Shown here piece by piece: positions 17,799-26,465 of a stretch of DNA of 64,000 nucleotides. Each line of letters begins with the position of its first letter. The stretch's first letter is position 1. Both the position numbers and the translations under genes were made by a program. Origin of the DNA: Streptomyces taklimakanensis. GTDB lineage: Bacteria; Actinomycetota; Actinomycetes; Streptomycetales; Streptomycetaceae. Where the stretch lies: contig NZ_WIXO01000001.1 in NCBI RefSeq assembly GCF_009709575.1, positions 5,885,285 through 5,949,284 on the forward strand, written 5' to 3'. The notes below the pieces were generated by a model. The model saw only the letters and a program-made list of their open reading frames with translations, ran no database searches and was not told where the DNA came from.

Positions 17799-19955
17799 GT
17801 GCGCCGAATCGGAGCCATCGTGGTGCGGTACCGGTACGCCGTGATGACCGTGTGGCTGGTGCTGGTCGTCGCGAGCCTGGCCGTCCTCACCTCCCTGCCC
17901 CGGATGCTGCAACCACCGGACATCACAGTCGACCGGTCCGCCTCGGCCGCCGCGTCCGAGTTGATCGCCGAGCGGTTCCCGGACATCGGCACCCGGCAGG
18001 TGATGCTGGCGTTCACGTCCCGCTCGCTGCGGGCCGACGACCCGGTGTACCGGCACACCACCCGGGCCGTCACCTCCGCGATGTCGCAGCACGCGCGGGT
18101 GGGAGCCGCCCTGCCGGTTCCCCGCACCGAAGGCCGACACCCTCGCCACGCGTACGTGATGCTCGGCGTGACCGGTGCGACGGACACCGTCCGCCAGGTG
18201 CTGCCGGAACTGGGCGCACAGGCGGAAGAGATCGCCCACGACCGCTCGGGCGGCGCGGTGTCCGTCGCCCTGGTCGGCCTGGACCCGGTCCTGTCCGAGT
18301 TGGCCCGTACCACCACAGAGGACCTGCGGTCAGCCGAGACGTACGCCGTGCCCGCGGCGGCCCTCCTGCTGGCCGTGGGACTCGGCTCCGCGGGGGCCGC
18401 CGCGCTGGTCCTGCTGCTCGCCGGCACCGCGATCGTCATCAGCCTCGGCGTGTTGACGCTGACCGGGCTGTTCTCCCACGGCGTGGACGCGACCGCGGTG
18501 GCCGTGGTCGCCACCGTCGGCCTCGGCGTGGGCCTGGACTACGCCCTGCTGGTGACGCTGCGCCACCGTCGGCGCCGGGCAGTGGGCCTGCCCCCGGGTC
18601 CGGCCGCCGAGCGGGCCACCGTCACCGCCGGGGCCACGGTCGCCCTGGCGGGCACGGCCGTCGTCACGACCGCCGTCGGCCTGTTGCTGACGGACATCGC
18701 CTACATGCGGACCCTGGCGCTCGCCGCCGTGCTGGCCGCGTCGACCGCGACACTTGCCGCGCTCACCCTCATGCCGGCGTTGCTCGCCTCCTGCGACCGG
18801 GTCCTGGAATGGGGGCCGATGCCCTGGGCACGGCCGGGACGGCGCCGTCCGAAGCCCGGCCCCACCGCCTGGGAGCGCTGGACCGGCCACCTACTGCGGT
18901 ACCCGGGACGCTACGCCACGGCCGCGGTGCTGCTCCTGCTGCTTGCCGCGACCCCGGTGCTCGGGCTGCGTACGGTGCTGCACTTCGACCGGGCGGTCCT
19001 GTCCGGGACCACACTCGGTGACGGGCTGGCCCGGATGGAGGACGACCGGATCGCGAGCCTTACGCTGGTCGCGCTGCCGCACCCGAAGGGCGCCGGGCCG
19101 GTCGACACCCAGCCCCTGATCACCGAACTGCGTGAAGACCCGCGGGTGTCCATCGCCATCGCGCTCGACAACGGCCGCGACCTGACGCTGCTGCTGATCG
19201 GCGAGAGCCAGGCGCCGGACACCGCCGCAGCGGCGGCCCTCCAGCGTCACTTGCGCGAGGACTTGGTGCCACGCCTGCTGCCGGCCGGGCAGTCCGTGCG
19301 GATCGCCGGCCCGGCCGCGACCGTCCACGACCTGACGTCCGAGGTCGACGACCAGGTGGGCCTGGTACTGGTGGTGATCTGCTGCGGCACCTTCGTGCTG
19401 ACCTTCCTGGCCTTCCGGTCGATCGTCGTGCCGCTCAAGGCGATCGCCATGAACCTGCTCTGTATCGCCGCCGCCTTCGGGATGCTCGCCCTGGCGGCTC
19501 CTGTACTCGGATACCCCGCGGTCAACCCGCTGCTCCCGCTGATCGTGCTCACCCTGGTGTTCGGCCTGTCCATGGACTACGAGGTCTTCCTCGTCCACCG
19601 CATCGCCGAGCACTACCGGATCCACGGCGACAACGCCGCGGCCGTCCTGCACGGCCTGCGTCGGACCGCGTTGCCCATCAGCCTGGCCGCGGGGGTACTC
19701 GTGGTGAGCCTCACCGGCCTCCTCGGCACCCACCGCCAAGACCTGCGTCAGATCGGCTTCGTGGTGATGACCGCCGTCGTGCTGGACGCCACCGTCGTCC
19801 GCATGGTGCTGGCGCCCGCCCTGATGCGGCTCATGGGGCGCGCCAACTGGTGGCTGCCCGGTCGGCTCGGACGCCTGCTGCCCGCCCGCAACGGTGAGGT
19901 GCGTCTTCCCGCACAGGCGGGTGCCGCCCCCGTGGCCGACCGCCCTCGGGTCTGA
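17799..19955 (+). CDS. MMPL-family (RND) lipid transporter
   Basis: The 718-residue protein has the 12-helix MMPL layout: helix 1 at about 12-32, a periplasmic loop, helices 2-6 from 183, a second loop, and helices 8-12 from about 530. Proton-relay Asp-Tyr pairs occur in GVGLDYALL (Asp247-Tyr248) and GLSMDYEVFL (Asp593-Tyr594). The start is GTG 17799 with GGAGAGGGGAGG just upstream. MMPL proteins export lipids and polyketides in actinobacteria. Divergent placement from the PKS operon suggests it exports that product (inference). Confidence 0.92.
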   Translation: MRRIGAIVVRYRYAVMTVWLVLVVASLAVLTSLPRMLQPPDITVDRSASAAASELIAERFPDIGTRQVMLAFTSRSLRADDPVYRHTTRAVTSAMSQHARVGAALPVPRTEGRHPRHAYVMLGVTGATDTVRQVLPELGAQAEEIAHDRSGGAVSVALVGLDPVLSELARTTTEDLRSAETYAVPAAALLLAVGLGSAGAAALVLLLAGTAIVISLGVLTLTGLFSHGVDATAVAVVATVGLGVGLDYALLVTLRHRRRRAVGLPPGPAAERATVTAGATVALAGTAVVTTAVGLLLTDIAYMRTLALAAVLAASTATLAALTLMPALLASCDRVLEWGPMPWARPGRRRPKPGPTAWERWTGHLLRYPGRYATAAVLLLLLAATPVLGLRTVLHFDRAVLSGTTLGDGLARMEDDRIASLTLVALPHPKGAGPVDTQPLITELREDPRVSIAIALDNGRDLTLLLIGESQAPDTAAAAALQRHLREDLVPRLLPAGQSVRIAGPAATVHDLTSEVDDQVGLVLVVICCGTFVLTFLAFRSIVVPLKAIAMNLLCIAAAFGMLALAAPVLGYPAVNPLLPLIVLTLVFGLSMDYEVFLVHRIAEHYRIHGDNAAAVLHGLRRTALPISLAAGVLVVSLTGLLGTHRQDLRQIGFVVMTAVVLDATVVRMVLAPALMRLMGRANWWLPGRLGRLLPARNGEVRLPAQAGAAPVADRPRV

Positions 19956-20046
19956 CCCGTGCCGGCCCTCCGGGGGCCCGACGCCGGGCGTCACCCACTG
20001 AGCGACTCTGTCGAGGATCTTGAAGTTCCGCGGACAAGAGTGCCGG

Positions 20047-20317
20047 CGACAAGGACGCCCTCCTGGTCCGCGCCCGGCTCATCCCGACCACACCGGCCCT
20101 CCTCGCCCGGGTCTGGGAGAACCGGTACGCCACCGAGCGACTGTTCGCGGAAGCCCTCGCCGCCCGCCGGCCGGAAGTCGACGCCCTGCGCGTCCGTGTC
20201 CTGTCCGCGGCCGCACCGGCCGCACTGAACACCGCTCTCGCCCTGTGGGTGGACGGCCAGGGCGCCGAAGACCTGCCGGCCCCGGTGGACCGGGCGTTCC
20301 GGGCTCTGCGCGGCTGA
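20047..20317 (+). pseudogene. TetR-family regulator, C-terminal fragment without start
   Basis: An open frame with no start codon reads LLVRARLIPTTPALLARVWE, then RLFAEALAARRPEVDALRVR, and ends ALALWVDGQGAEDLPAPVDR, AFRALRG, stop at 20315. This is the typical end of an actinobacterial TetR ligand domain. The DNA-binding half is missing, replaced by the DNA following the MMPL stop. It may be the residue of a former cluster regulator. Confidence 0.55.
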
Positions 20318-20788
20318 ACCGGCGGAAACGACACGGCGGAGGACCGACTCTCCCCTTCCCGGCCGACGGCGGCTCCGTCCGGTGAGCAGGACGGCGAACC
20401 AGCCGGGCGGGGAGACGGGCGTCATCCCCTTCCACCGTGGCATACCGGCGCCCATCGCCGGGCGGCAGGGCGAGATGGCGGGGCGCCTCTGCCGGCCGGG
20501 ACGTGGCCCGCGCAGGTGAACGCGACGGCATAGCCGGCGGCCGTGCCGAGGACGGCGAGGACGTTCCGGCCGACTGTCACGGGGCGGGGTGACGATCGTG
20601 TCGGCGAAGCCGCGCCGACCCCCGTGGAGCCAAGAATTTCGCCGTGTTTCCGACTGTCCCCGTCCGGCAGGACGGGGCAGTCTGTCCCCGTGTCGCCTCG
20701 GAGGCGGCACGCCCGTTCCCGCCCCGTGGTTGCGGGGACGGCGCCACAGGGCCGGCGGGGAGCCGGTCATGACCAGCAGGAGGAGAAC
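20318..20788. other. Intergenic, decayed
   Basis: No convincing gene. On the minus strand, 20422-20580 (GTG start) encodes a 52-residue peptide with a signal-like N-terminus (NVLAVLGTAAGYAVAFTCAG) that loses sense afterwards; it may be the head of a lost secreted protein. Confidence 0.3.
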
Positions 20789-21178
20789 ATGGCCACACCG
20801 GCGGTACGGCTCGCGTCACGGCCCTTGTCCCGCGATGGTCGGCGCCGCCGCGGGCGCCTCACCCGGCGGGCCGTCGTCGGTTCCGTCCTGGCCTCGGTCA
20901 CCGTGCTGCTCCTGGGCCTCTCCACGCCCGCCCACGCCGGAGGGCCTTACGTCTGGGCCCCGGCCGGCAGTATCGGCAAGCGGCTGACGATCTGTGCCCA
21001 GGATCTCGGGGTCAGGCACTCGAAGGGAGGGACGCCCTTCGCCCACCTGACGAGCGGGCAGACCTTCACCGTCGAGCACGTCGATCTGGAGTTCGGCAGT
21101 GAGTGGGTCTACGGCTTCGCCTGGGGCAACGTCAACGCCCGGGGTTACGTCCAGAACGGCTGGTTCTGCAACAGCTGA
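20789..21178 (+). CDS. Small secreted protein, SH3-like
   Basis: A 129-residue secreted protein. The twin-arginine-rich N-region (RRRRGRLTRR) precedes a hydrophobic core AVVGSVLASVTVLLLGLS and cleavage after THAHA-type APAHA/TPAHA. The mature domain, about 85 residues, contains two Cys and the aromatic motif SEWVYGFAWGNVNARGYVQN, resembling bacterial SH3-like repeats (GWV..NxRG). Strong AGGAGGAG lies just before the ATG. Likely extracellular; no enzymatic motif. The SH3-like call is by pattern only. Confidence 0.7.
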   Translation: MATPAVRLASRPLSRDGRRRRGRLTRRAVVGSVLASVTVLLLGLSTPAHAGGPYVWAPAGSIGKRLTICAQDLGVRHSKGGTPFAHLTSGQTFTVEHVDLEFGSEWVYGFAWGNVNARGYVQNGWFCNS

Positions 21179-21237
21179 CGGCACCGGCCGACACGCCGAC
21201 TTCCGGAACTTCCCTGGGCGGACTCCGTCGACGGTGA

Positions 21238-21429
21238 TGTGCCGCACTGGCGTACGCCCCCGAGGTGCCCGAGTTCCGGACCGCGATGGTGAGCGGCCGG
21301 AACGACGACTGGTACGAGTTCGACGGCGGCCTCACCGAGTACCCGACCGGTTTGATCGCGGGGATTGCCAAGCCGTACAGTCTGCCGCCCGACCTCCCCG
21401 GGTTGGCGCCGAGCGTGCCCGTCGGCTGA
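21238..21429 (+). pseudogene. Unrecognised C-terminal gene fragment
   Basis: An open frame with protein-like composition (EVPEFRTAMVSGRNDDWYEF, GGLTEYPTGLIAGIAKPYSL) ends at TGA 21427. It has only internal GTG (21265) or ATG (21286) starts without a ribosome site. It could be a short gene or the tail of a lost one. No family recognised. Confidence 0.3.
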
Positions 21430-21477
21430 GGGGCGGGCCGCGGGGGTCGGCAGGCAGGGGGAGAGCGAGGACGAGGA

Positions 21478-22077
21478 ATGGGTGTTCCGGAAGTGGCGCG
21501 CGATGCCGGGCTGAGCGGGCCGCGCCGCTACCGCGTGGACTGGCAACGCGTCGAGGCGTCGCTCGGTACCCGGCTGCCGGCGGATTACCGGGAGTATGTG
21601 TACTGGTTCGGTCCGGGAGCCTTCGACGACTACCTGCACGTGTGCGTTCCCGGCGTGGAGAACGGTGGCGTGGAGCTGGGGGCTCAGCTGGCCAGGGAGC
21701 ACCAGGGGCGGCGACGGAGGGCGCAGATCAACCGCCGGTACAAGCCGCCGTTTCCGCTCTTTCCGGAGCCGGGCGGGTGGTTGCCGTTCGCGTTCACCAC
21801 CGGCGGTGACGTCTTGTACTGGGTGACGTCGGGTGCGGATCCGGACCGTTGGACGGTGGCCGGGCGCCCCGGCCGGGGCAGTGACCTGGGGTATTTCGCG
21901 GGCGGGTTCGCGGATTTCCTGCGCGAGTTCGTCCACGACACGATCGAGTTGCACATCATCGCCGAGACCGAGAGCGAGGTGCCGATCGCCTTCGAACCGG
22001 ATACCGGTGCGTGGCTGGGTGAGCCGGCAAAGCGGCTGGAGCCGTACGGGGCCTTCGAGGAGGCTCCGGAGGGCTGA
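21478..22077 (+). CDS. SMI1/KNR4 (SUKH) family protein
   Basis: The 199-residue protein has the SUKH signature: W-x-x-V-E-x-x-L-G-x-x-L-P-x-D-Y-R-x-Y (from WQRVEASLGTRLPADYREYV), WFGPGAFDDYLHV, FPEPGGWLPFAFTTGGDVLYW and AGGFADFLREF near the end. SUKH proteins are common immunity proteins against nuclease toxins, and many are orphan. No toxin gene is adjacent; the nearest RHS toxin locus lies 6.4 kb downstream. A purine-rich GGGGGAGAGCGAGGACGAGG precedes the ATG. Confidence 0.8.
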   Translation: MGVPEVARDAGLSGPRRYRVDWQRVEASLGTRLPADYREYVYWFGPGAFDDYLHVCVPGVENGGVELGAQLAREHQGRRRRAQINRRYKPPFPLFPEPGGWLPFAFTTGGDVLYWVTSGADPDRWTVAGRPGRGSDLGYFAGGFADFLREFVHDTIELHIIAETESEVPIAFEPDTGAWLGEPAKRLEPYGAFEEAPEG

Positions 22078-22756
22078 TCGCCGCCGACCCCGGTCCGGCC
22101 GACCATTGTCCCAGGATGCTCACCGTGTTGGCGTAGACGAGTCGGTGCCGGCCGGGGACGCGCAGTTCGGCCAGACCGTGGTGAGGCCCCGTTCGGTGAT
22201 TTCTGTGCGGTGCGGGTCGTCGCCGGGGGCGGAACGAATCCGGTCCGTGTAGTCCCCTCGATAGGGCAGTGGGTTGTCCTCTTCTCCTGCAACAACGCGG
22301 ACACCCGTCCGTGGCGGCGGTGGTTTCCACGCTCGAAGACACCGGTGCGGTCACGGAGGGGAGGGTGGCCTGTCAGGGGGACGGTGGAGGCTGCTTCCAC
22401 GGACCGGGATTCGATGATCATGGCGACTCGCCGACGACGGTGGCTTCGACGGTCCGCTTCAAGCCCTCGGGCTGCGCACTGACGCCGTCGGTCGAGCTGA
22501 TGCCGGCGGCCGATTCCCAACGGGAGGCCCGCAGTCAGCGCAGTCGGAGCTGTTCCCGTCCCGGCCCGGATCGCTCTGCCGGACCTCGTCGGATCGGTCG
22601 GCTCCCAACCGTGCGCAGTGCGGCGAACCGACGAATATTTGGACCTGCTGTTCACATCTGGATAAGAAGTCTAGGCTGGGATGCCAGGGTGCCTGCCGGG
22701 ACGCGAGACCCGGCAGGCACGACAACACGTCGAGTGAGTGGAAGCCGGAACCGCCC
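22078..22756. other. Long intergenic stretch with candidate promoter
   Basis: I see no supported gene in these 679 bases; reading frames on both strands look like chance GC-rich translation. The AT-richer part at 22632-22680 may hold the promoter of the PLP-enzyme gene (TTGGAC at 22639 and TAAGAA at 22663 with an 18-base gap is one weak possibility). Confidence 0.35.
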
Positions 22757-23941
22757 ATGAACGCCGAACGGCACTCAGCCGTCGCCACCCCCGACCTGTA
22801 CGACCGGTCCGGACAGCGCTACTCCCTGGACGACCCCCGCTGGCGGGGCGAGGACGGCAGCCCCCTCGCCGTCAGTGCGCTGCCGGGCCTGCGTCCCGAG
22901 CAGATCGACACCGCCGAACGGTCCCTGTGGCGCTACCGCGCGGCCCTGCCCGTCCCGGCCGCCCGCCGGGTGAGCCTGGGCGAAGGATGCACGCCGATGG
23001 TTCCGGTCGACTGGGCCGGCCAACGCGTCCACTTCAAGCTGGAGTGGTTCAACCCGACCTCCAGCTTCAAGGACCGGGGCGTATCGGTGATGATGTCCCA
23101 CCTCGCGGCGCACGGCGCCGACCGCGTGCTCGAGGACAGTTCGGGCAACGGCGGTTCCGCGGTGGCCGCCTATGCCGCCGCTGCCGGTATCCGCGCCAAG
23201 ATCGTCGTCCCCGCCGCCACCTCGGCGGCCAAGATCCTCCAGGTCCGCGCCTACGGAGCCGAGATCGAGCTCGTGGGCGGCACCCGCGACGAGGTCTCGG
23301 ACGAGGCGATCCGGCAGGCGGAGCAGATTCCCTACGCCAGCCACAACTGGCACCCCATGTTCATCCAGGGCACCAAGACCATCGCCTACGAAATGTGGGA
23401 GTCCCTCGGTTTCGCCGCGCCCGACAACGTCGTCCTCGTGGCCGGGGCCGGCAGCAACATCATCGGGTGCGACATCGCGTTCGGCGAACTGCTCGACGCC
23501 GGCCAGATCGACAGGCGCCCGCGCCTGTTCGTCGGGCAGCCCGAGCACTGGGCGACCATCGCCGACACGTTCAACGGCATTGACCCGGCAGGCCGCGGCA
23601 AGCGGATGCCGACGATCGCCGAGGGCGCGTCCATCGCCCACCCGGTCCGACTGCCCGAGGCGGTGGAGGCCATCCGCCGCTCCGACGGCGCCGCCTACGC
23701 CGTCCCCGAGGCAGAGATCCACGCCGCGGTCCGCGCCCTGGGCGCGCGCGGCTTGTACGCCGAGCCGACCAGCAGCGTCGCCGCGGCGACCCTCGATCAC
23801 TTCATCGCGACCGGGGAGATCGCTCCGGACGAGACGACCGTGGTCGTGCTCACCGGTGCGGGGCTGAAATCCGCCGAGAAGATGGCCGCGGTGTTCGCCG
23901 GGCACGGTGACGGAGCTCGGGAATCGAGCAGCGCTCGATGA
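22757..23941 (+). CDS. PLP-dependent threonine synthase-like enzyme
   Basis: The 394-residue protein is a fold-type II PLP enzyme of the threonine synthase/diaminopropionate ammonia-lyase group. Lys105 in NPTSSFKDRG should bind PLP, EDSSGNGGSAVAAYAAAAG forms the substrate loop, VAGAGSNIIGC is a glycine-rich turn, and TGAGLK closes the phosphate-side pocket. Since thrC normally lies in core DNA, this accessory paralogue may act on another beta-substituted amino acid. Its stop overlaps the start of a DauR-type regulator (ATGA), and a broken RidA gene follows. That set is typical of amino-acid degradation loci (inference). Confidence 0.85.
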   Translation: MNAERHSAVATPDLYDRSGQRYSLDDPRWRGEDGSPLAVSALPGLRPEQIDTAERSLWRYRAALPVPAARRVSLGEGCTPMVPVDWAGQRVHFKLEWFNPTSSFKDRGVSVMMSHLAAHGADRVLEDSSGNGGSAVAAYAAAAGIRAKIVVPAATSAAKILQVRAYGAEIELVGGTRDEVSDEAIRQAEQIPYASHNWHPMFIQGTKTIAYEMWESLGFAAPDNVVLVAGAGSNIIGCDIAFGELLDAGQIDRRPRLFVGQPEHWATIADTFNGIDPAGRGKRMPTIAEGASIAHPVRLPEAVEAIRRSDGAAYAVPEAEIHAAVRALGARGLYAEPTSSVAAATLDHFIATGEIAPDETTVVVLTGAGLKSAEKMAAVFAGHGDGARESSSAR

Positions 23942-24624
23942 CCCGTTCCACCGGTCGACCGGATGGGGAACGCGCCGATCAGCCCGCCGTACCGGAAGAC
24001 GAGCATCTCGTACGCGAAGCCGAGCGCATCGCTGTCGCCGTCGGGCGCATGTTCCCGGGTCTGTGCGAGGTCGTCCTGCACGATCTGCGCCGGCCTGACA
24101 GCGCCATTCGCGTCATCGAGAACAACCTGTCCGGACGGCGGGTCGGCGACTCCGCCACCGAACTGGGCCTGCGCCGCATCGCGGACCCCAACTACCCCAG
24201 TGTCATCCAGAACTACAGCAACCAGTTCCCCGACGGACGCCCGGCCAAGAGCACCTCGATCGGCATCAGGAACGCCGAGGGGCGTTACGTCGCGGCCCTG
24301 TGCCTGAACCTGGACGTCAGCACGCTGTCCCCGCTGGCCCTGACCCTCGCCAACCTCGTCGCGACGGATGTCGAACACCAGGGCGAGGCTCTGGAGACGC
24401 TGCGCGACCGCAGCGGACGCGAACTCCGCTCGGTCATCGACTCCTTCGCGGCGCGGCGCTCCAGTACCCCGCGCGGCCTCAACCGTGACCAGAAACGCGA
24501 GCTGGTACGTCGGCTGCACAGCGAGGGTTTCTTCGAGACCCGGAACTCCGCACAACTCATTGCCGACCAACTCGGTATCTCCCGGGCAACCGTCTACAAC
24601 TACGCGAAGCAGCCGGACCTGTGA
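23938..24624 (+). CDS. YheO/DauR-type PAS-HTH regulator
   Basis: A 228-residue regulator with an N-terminal YheO-like PAS domain (GLCEVVLHDLRRPDSAIRVI, then GRYVAALCLNLDVSTLSPLA) and a C-terminal DauR-type helix-turn-helix (KRELVRRLHSEGFFETRNSA, then LGISRATVYNYAK). It overlaps the upstream PLP-enzyme gene by four bases, so the two are translationally coupled. DauR controls D-arginine use in Pseudomonas. Here the regulator probably senses an amino acid handled by the coupled enzyme (inference). Confidence 0.88.
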   Translation: MTRSTGRPDGERADQPAVPEDEHLVREAERIAVAVGRMFPGLCEVVLHDLRRPDSAIRVIENNLSGRRVGDSATELGLRRIADPNYPSVIQNYSNQFPDGRPAKSTSIGIRNAEGRYVAALCLNLDVSTLSPLALTLANLVATDVEHQGEALETLRDRSGRELRSVIDSFAARRSSTPRGLNRDQKRELVRRLHSEGFFETRNSAQLIADQLGISRATVYNYAKQPDL

Positions 24625-24693
24625 GCGCCCTCGGAACCGGCCGCGATATGCCCCATCACGAGGAGCGCCACGACCAACTCCCCGACCCACCGG

Positions 24694-25070
24694 ACGACCG
24701 CCTCCGGCACCATCCGGCCGGCCGACAACGCCACCGTGGTCGCCCCACTCGGCCACTGATCGCACGTCGCGGTCCACAACGGCGTCGCCCACGTATCCGG
24801 CCGGCTCCGCCCTACGCGGACGGCACCCCCACAGCGGACGAGCCGTTCGACACACAGGTGCGGATGGTCCTGCGCAACCTCGACGACCGCCTGACGCAGC
24901 CGGCGCGGACCGCGACCACCTGAGCTCCGTGACCGTCTACGCCACCGACATCGCTCAGTGATGGGCACGCCTTCGACACGATCCATGCCGAATGGCTCGG
25001 CTCCCACCGGTCCGCCCGCGTCGTCGCCGGCGTGAGCAGGCCGCGCTACGGTGCCGCCCCGCCGGGTGGT
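24694..25070 (+). pseudogene. RidA/YjgF-family deaminase, multiply broken
   Basis: Four pieces in changing frames rebuild one RidA-like protein: IRPADNATVVAPLGH, TGA stop at 24757, then SHVAVHNGVAHVSGRL; YADGTPTADEPFDTQVRMVL, RNLDDRL (to 24890); HLSSVTVYATDIAQ; and AFDTIHAEWLGSHRSARVV, AGVSRPRYGA. A nonsense codon (probably Trp to TGA) and at least three indels make it dead. RidA proteins clear reactive enamine/imine products of PLP enzymes, exactly what its intact neighbour at 22757 would make. Confidence 0.7.
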
Positions 25071-25338
25071 CCCGCTAGGCTTCGGCCCGTGGGAAAGCCC
25101 CCGGCACAGCGGGCCGCCCGGGCCGCCCGTCCCAACAGCCGCACCCCACGCCGACCCGCGTGAGCCGACCCCCGGCCGGCACCACCTCGGCGCGGGCCGA
25201 GCCCTGTGTCGCCCTGCCCACCGTGCCAGGACGCCGACACTCCCCGCGCAACACCGCGACGGCGAACACCACACAGCCGACGCGCACGCCATCACCCTCA
25301 CCGAGGCCGTCACCCACCACGCACAAGGAGCCGCCCGC

Positions 25339-25797
25339 ATGACGCCTGCCGCCGACATGGCCCTCCTCGACCGGCTGCGGCGCGATGCGCGACGCGACGG
25401 GATCGTCAAACTCGTCGTCGGCGCCGTCGTTCCCCGCCCGGACGGCAGAGTCCTGCTGCTGCACCGCCGCAGCGACGACTTCCTCGGCGGGCTGTGGGAA
25501 CTCCCCTCCGGCGGCGTCGAGGGGACCGAGGACCTCCTTGTGGCACTCCACCGGGAAGTGACCGAGGAGACCGGCCTGAGGATCACCGGCGACGCCACCT
25601 ACCTCGGCCACTTCGACTACCGCTCCAAGAGCGGCAAGCCCACCCGGCAACTGAACTTCACCGCCCATGCGGAAGGGAACACCGTCACCCTCACCGAGCA
25701 CGACGACTTCCTGTGGGCCGGCCCCGACGAGCACGGCCGCACCTCGGCCCAGACGCAGGCCATTTTGGCCATCTGGCGCAACGACCACGGCGGGTAG
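25339..25797 (+). CDS. NUDIX hydrolase
   Basis: The 152-residue protein carries a complete NUDIX box at residues 58-80 matching GX5EX7REUXEEXGU (REVTEETGL at its end), preceded by the usual GGLWELPSG. It should hydrolyse a nucleoside diphosphate linked to another group with Mg2+, perhaps as a housecleaning enzyme. ATG 25339 has AAGGAG eight bases upstream. About 270 bases before it hold no clear gene. Its substrate cannot be predicted. Confidence 0.9.
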   Translation: MTPAADMALLDRLRRDARRDGIVKLVVGAVVPRPDGRVLLLHRRSDDFLGGLWELPSGGVEGTEDLLVALHREVTEETGLRITGDATYLGHFDYRSKSGKPTRQLNFTAHAEGNTVTLTEHDDFLWAGPDEHGRTSAQTQAILAIWRNDHGG

Positions 25798-26201
25798 AGT
25801 CCGGCCGAGCCGCCCGACACCACGGGCACCCACCCGCCTCGCCCGCGTCACCCGCACGGCCGCGCGACAAGGAAGACCGTCACCTCGCACGAAGCCGAGA
25901 CGAACACCTCAGGAGGCGAGTACTGCCGCGGTTCCATCGAGACCGCCATCCGAGAGGCCCGGGCGTCATCGGCGACGACCGAGGCCACACGGTCGGCCGG
26001 ATGCGGACGACCGGCGCGCACTGGCTGCTCCCGCTGACCGCCGGGCGGAAGGCCTTCGGTAGTCCGCGCAGCCGGCGGGCCGACACGTTCCCCGGGCACT
26101 GGAACACGTCCTGACCCGACACCCGACACCCACCGCCGGCCGGCAGGCCCCCGATCGGACCGCGGCCGGCACCGCGCCGGATCGTGTTGCCCCCACCGTC
26201 G
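25798..26201. other. Intergenic, no clear gene
   Basis: About 400 bases of GC-rich DNA. One frame (about 25880-26020) has a protein-like stretch TSHEAETNTSGGEYCRGSIE, TAIREARASSATTEATRSA, but no start or family can be assigned. Confidence 0.35.
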
Positions 26202-26217
26202 GGTAACAGCTGTTACC
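26202..26217. promoter_or_regulatory. Perfect palindromic operator of toxin-antitoxin operon
   Basis: GGTAACAGCTGTTACC is a perfect 16-bp palindrome ending eight bases before the antitoxin ATG. TACCAT at 26214-26219, overlapping its right half, could be a -10 element giving a leaderless transcript starting at the ATG. Antitoxins commonly autorepress through such sites. Confidence 0.65.
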
Positions 26218-26225
26218 ATTCTGGT

Positions 26226-26465
26226 ATGGCAAAGACGCAACTGGGCGCGCGCGTGGACGAGGACGTCGCGGAACTCGCCAGGAAACGAGCCGCCGACCTG
26301 GGACTGAGCGTCGGCGACTACCTCGCCCGGCTGGTGCAGGACGACACCAGCGGGCTGCGCGCCCGCGCGGTGGACGCGGCCGCCCGCTTCCTGGCCGAGC
26401 ACCAGACGGTCTTCGACGAAGCCGAACACGACCGGCACACCCCCCGGGGAGCACGCGCGGCCTGA
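26226..26465 (+). CDS. Antitoxin of Doc-like system
   Basis: A 79-residue protein starting MAKTQLGARVDEDVAELARK, with an N-terminal beta strand and helix like ribbon-helix-helix DNA-binding domains (residues 3-40, GLSVGDYLARLV). It is followed by an alanine-rich helix and an acidic tail likely to mask the toxin. There is no ribosome site, and the palindrome lies directly upstream. Its TGA overlaps the toxin ATG (TGATG). The antitoxin role is inferred from size, fold pattern and coupling. Confidence 0.7.
   Translation: MAKTQLGARVDEDVAELARKRAADLGLSVGDYLARLVQDDTSGLRARAVDAAARFLAEHQTVFDEAEHDRHTPRGARAA

Noticed and set aside
22210..22482. Possible 90-residue gene upstream of the PLP enzyme
   Set aside because: No ribosome site, Arg/Trp-rich composition and no family; it looks like chance translation.
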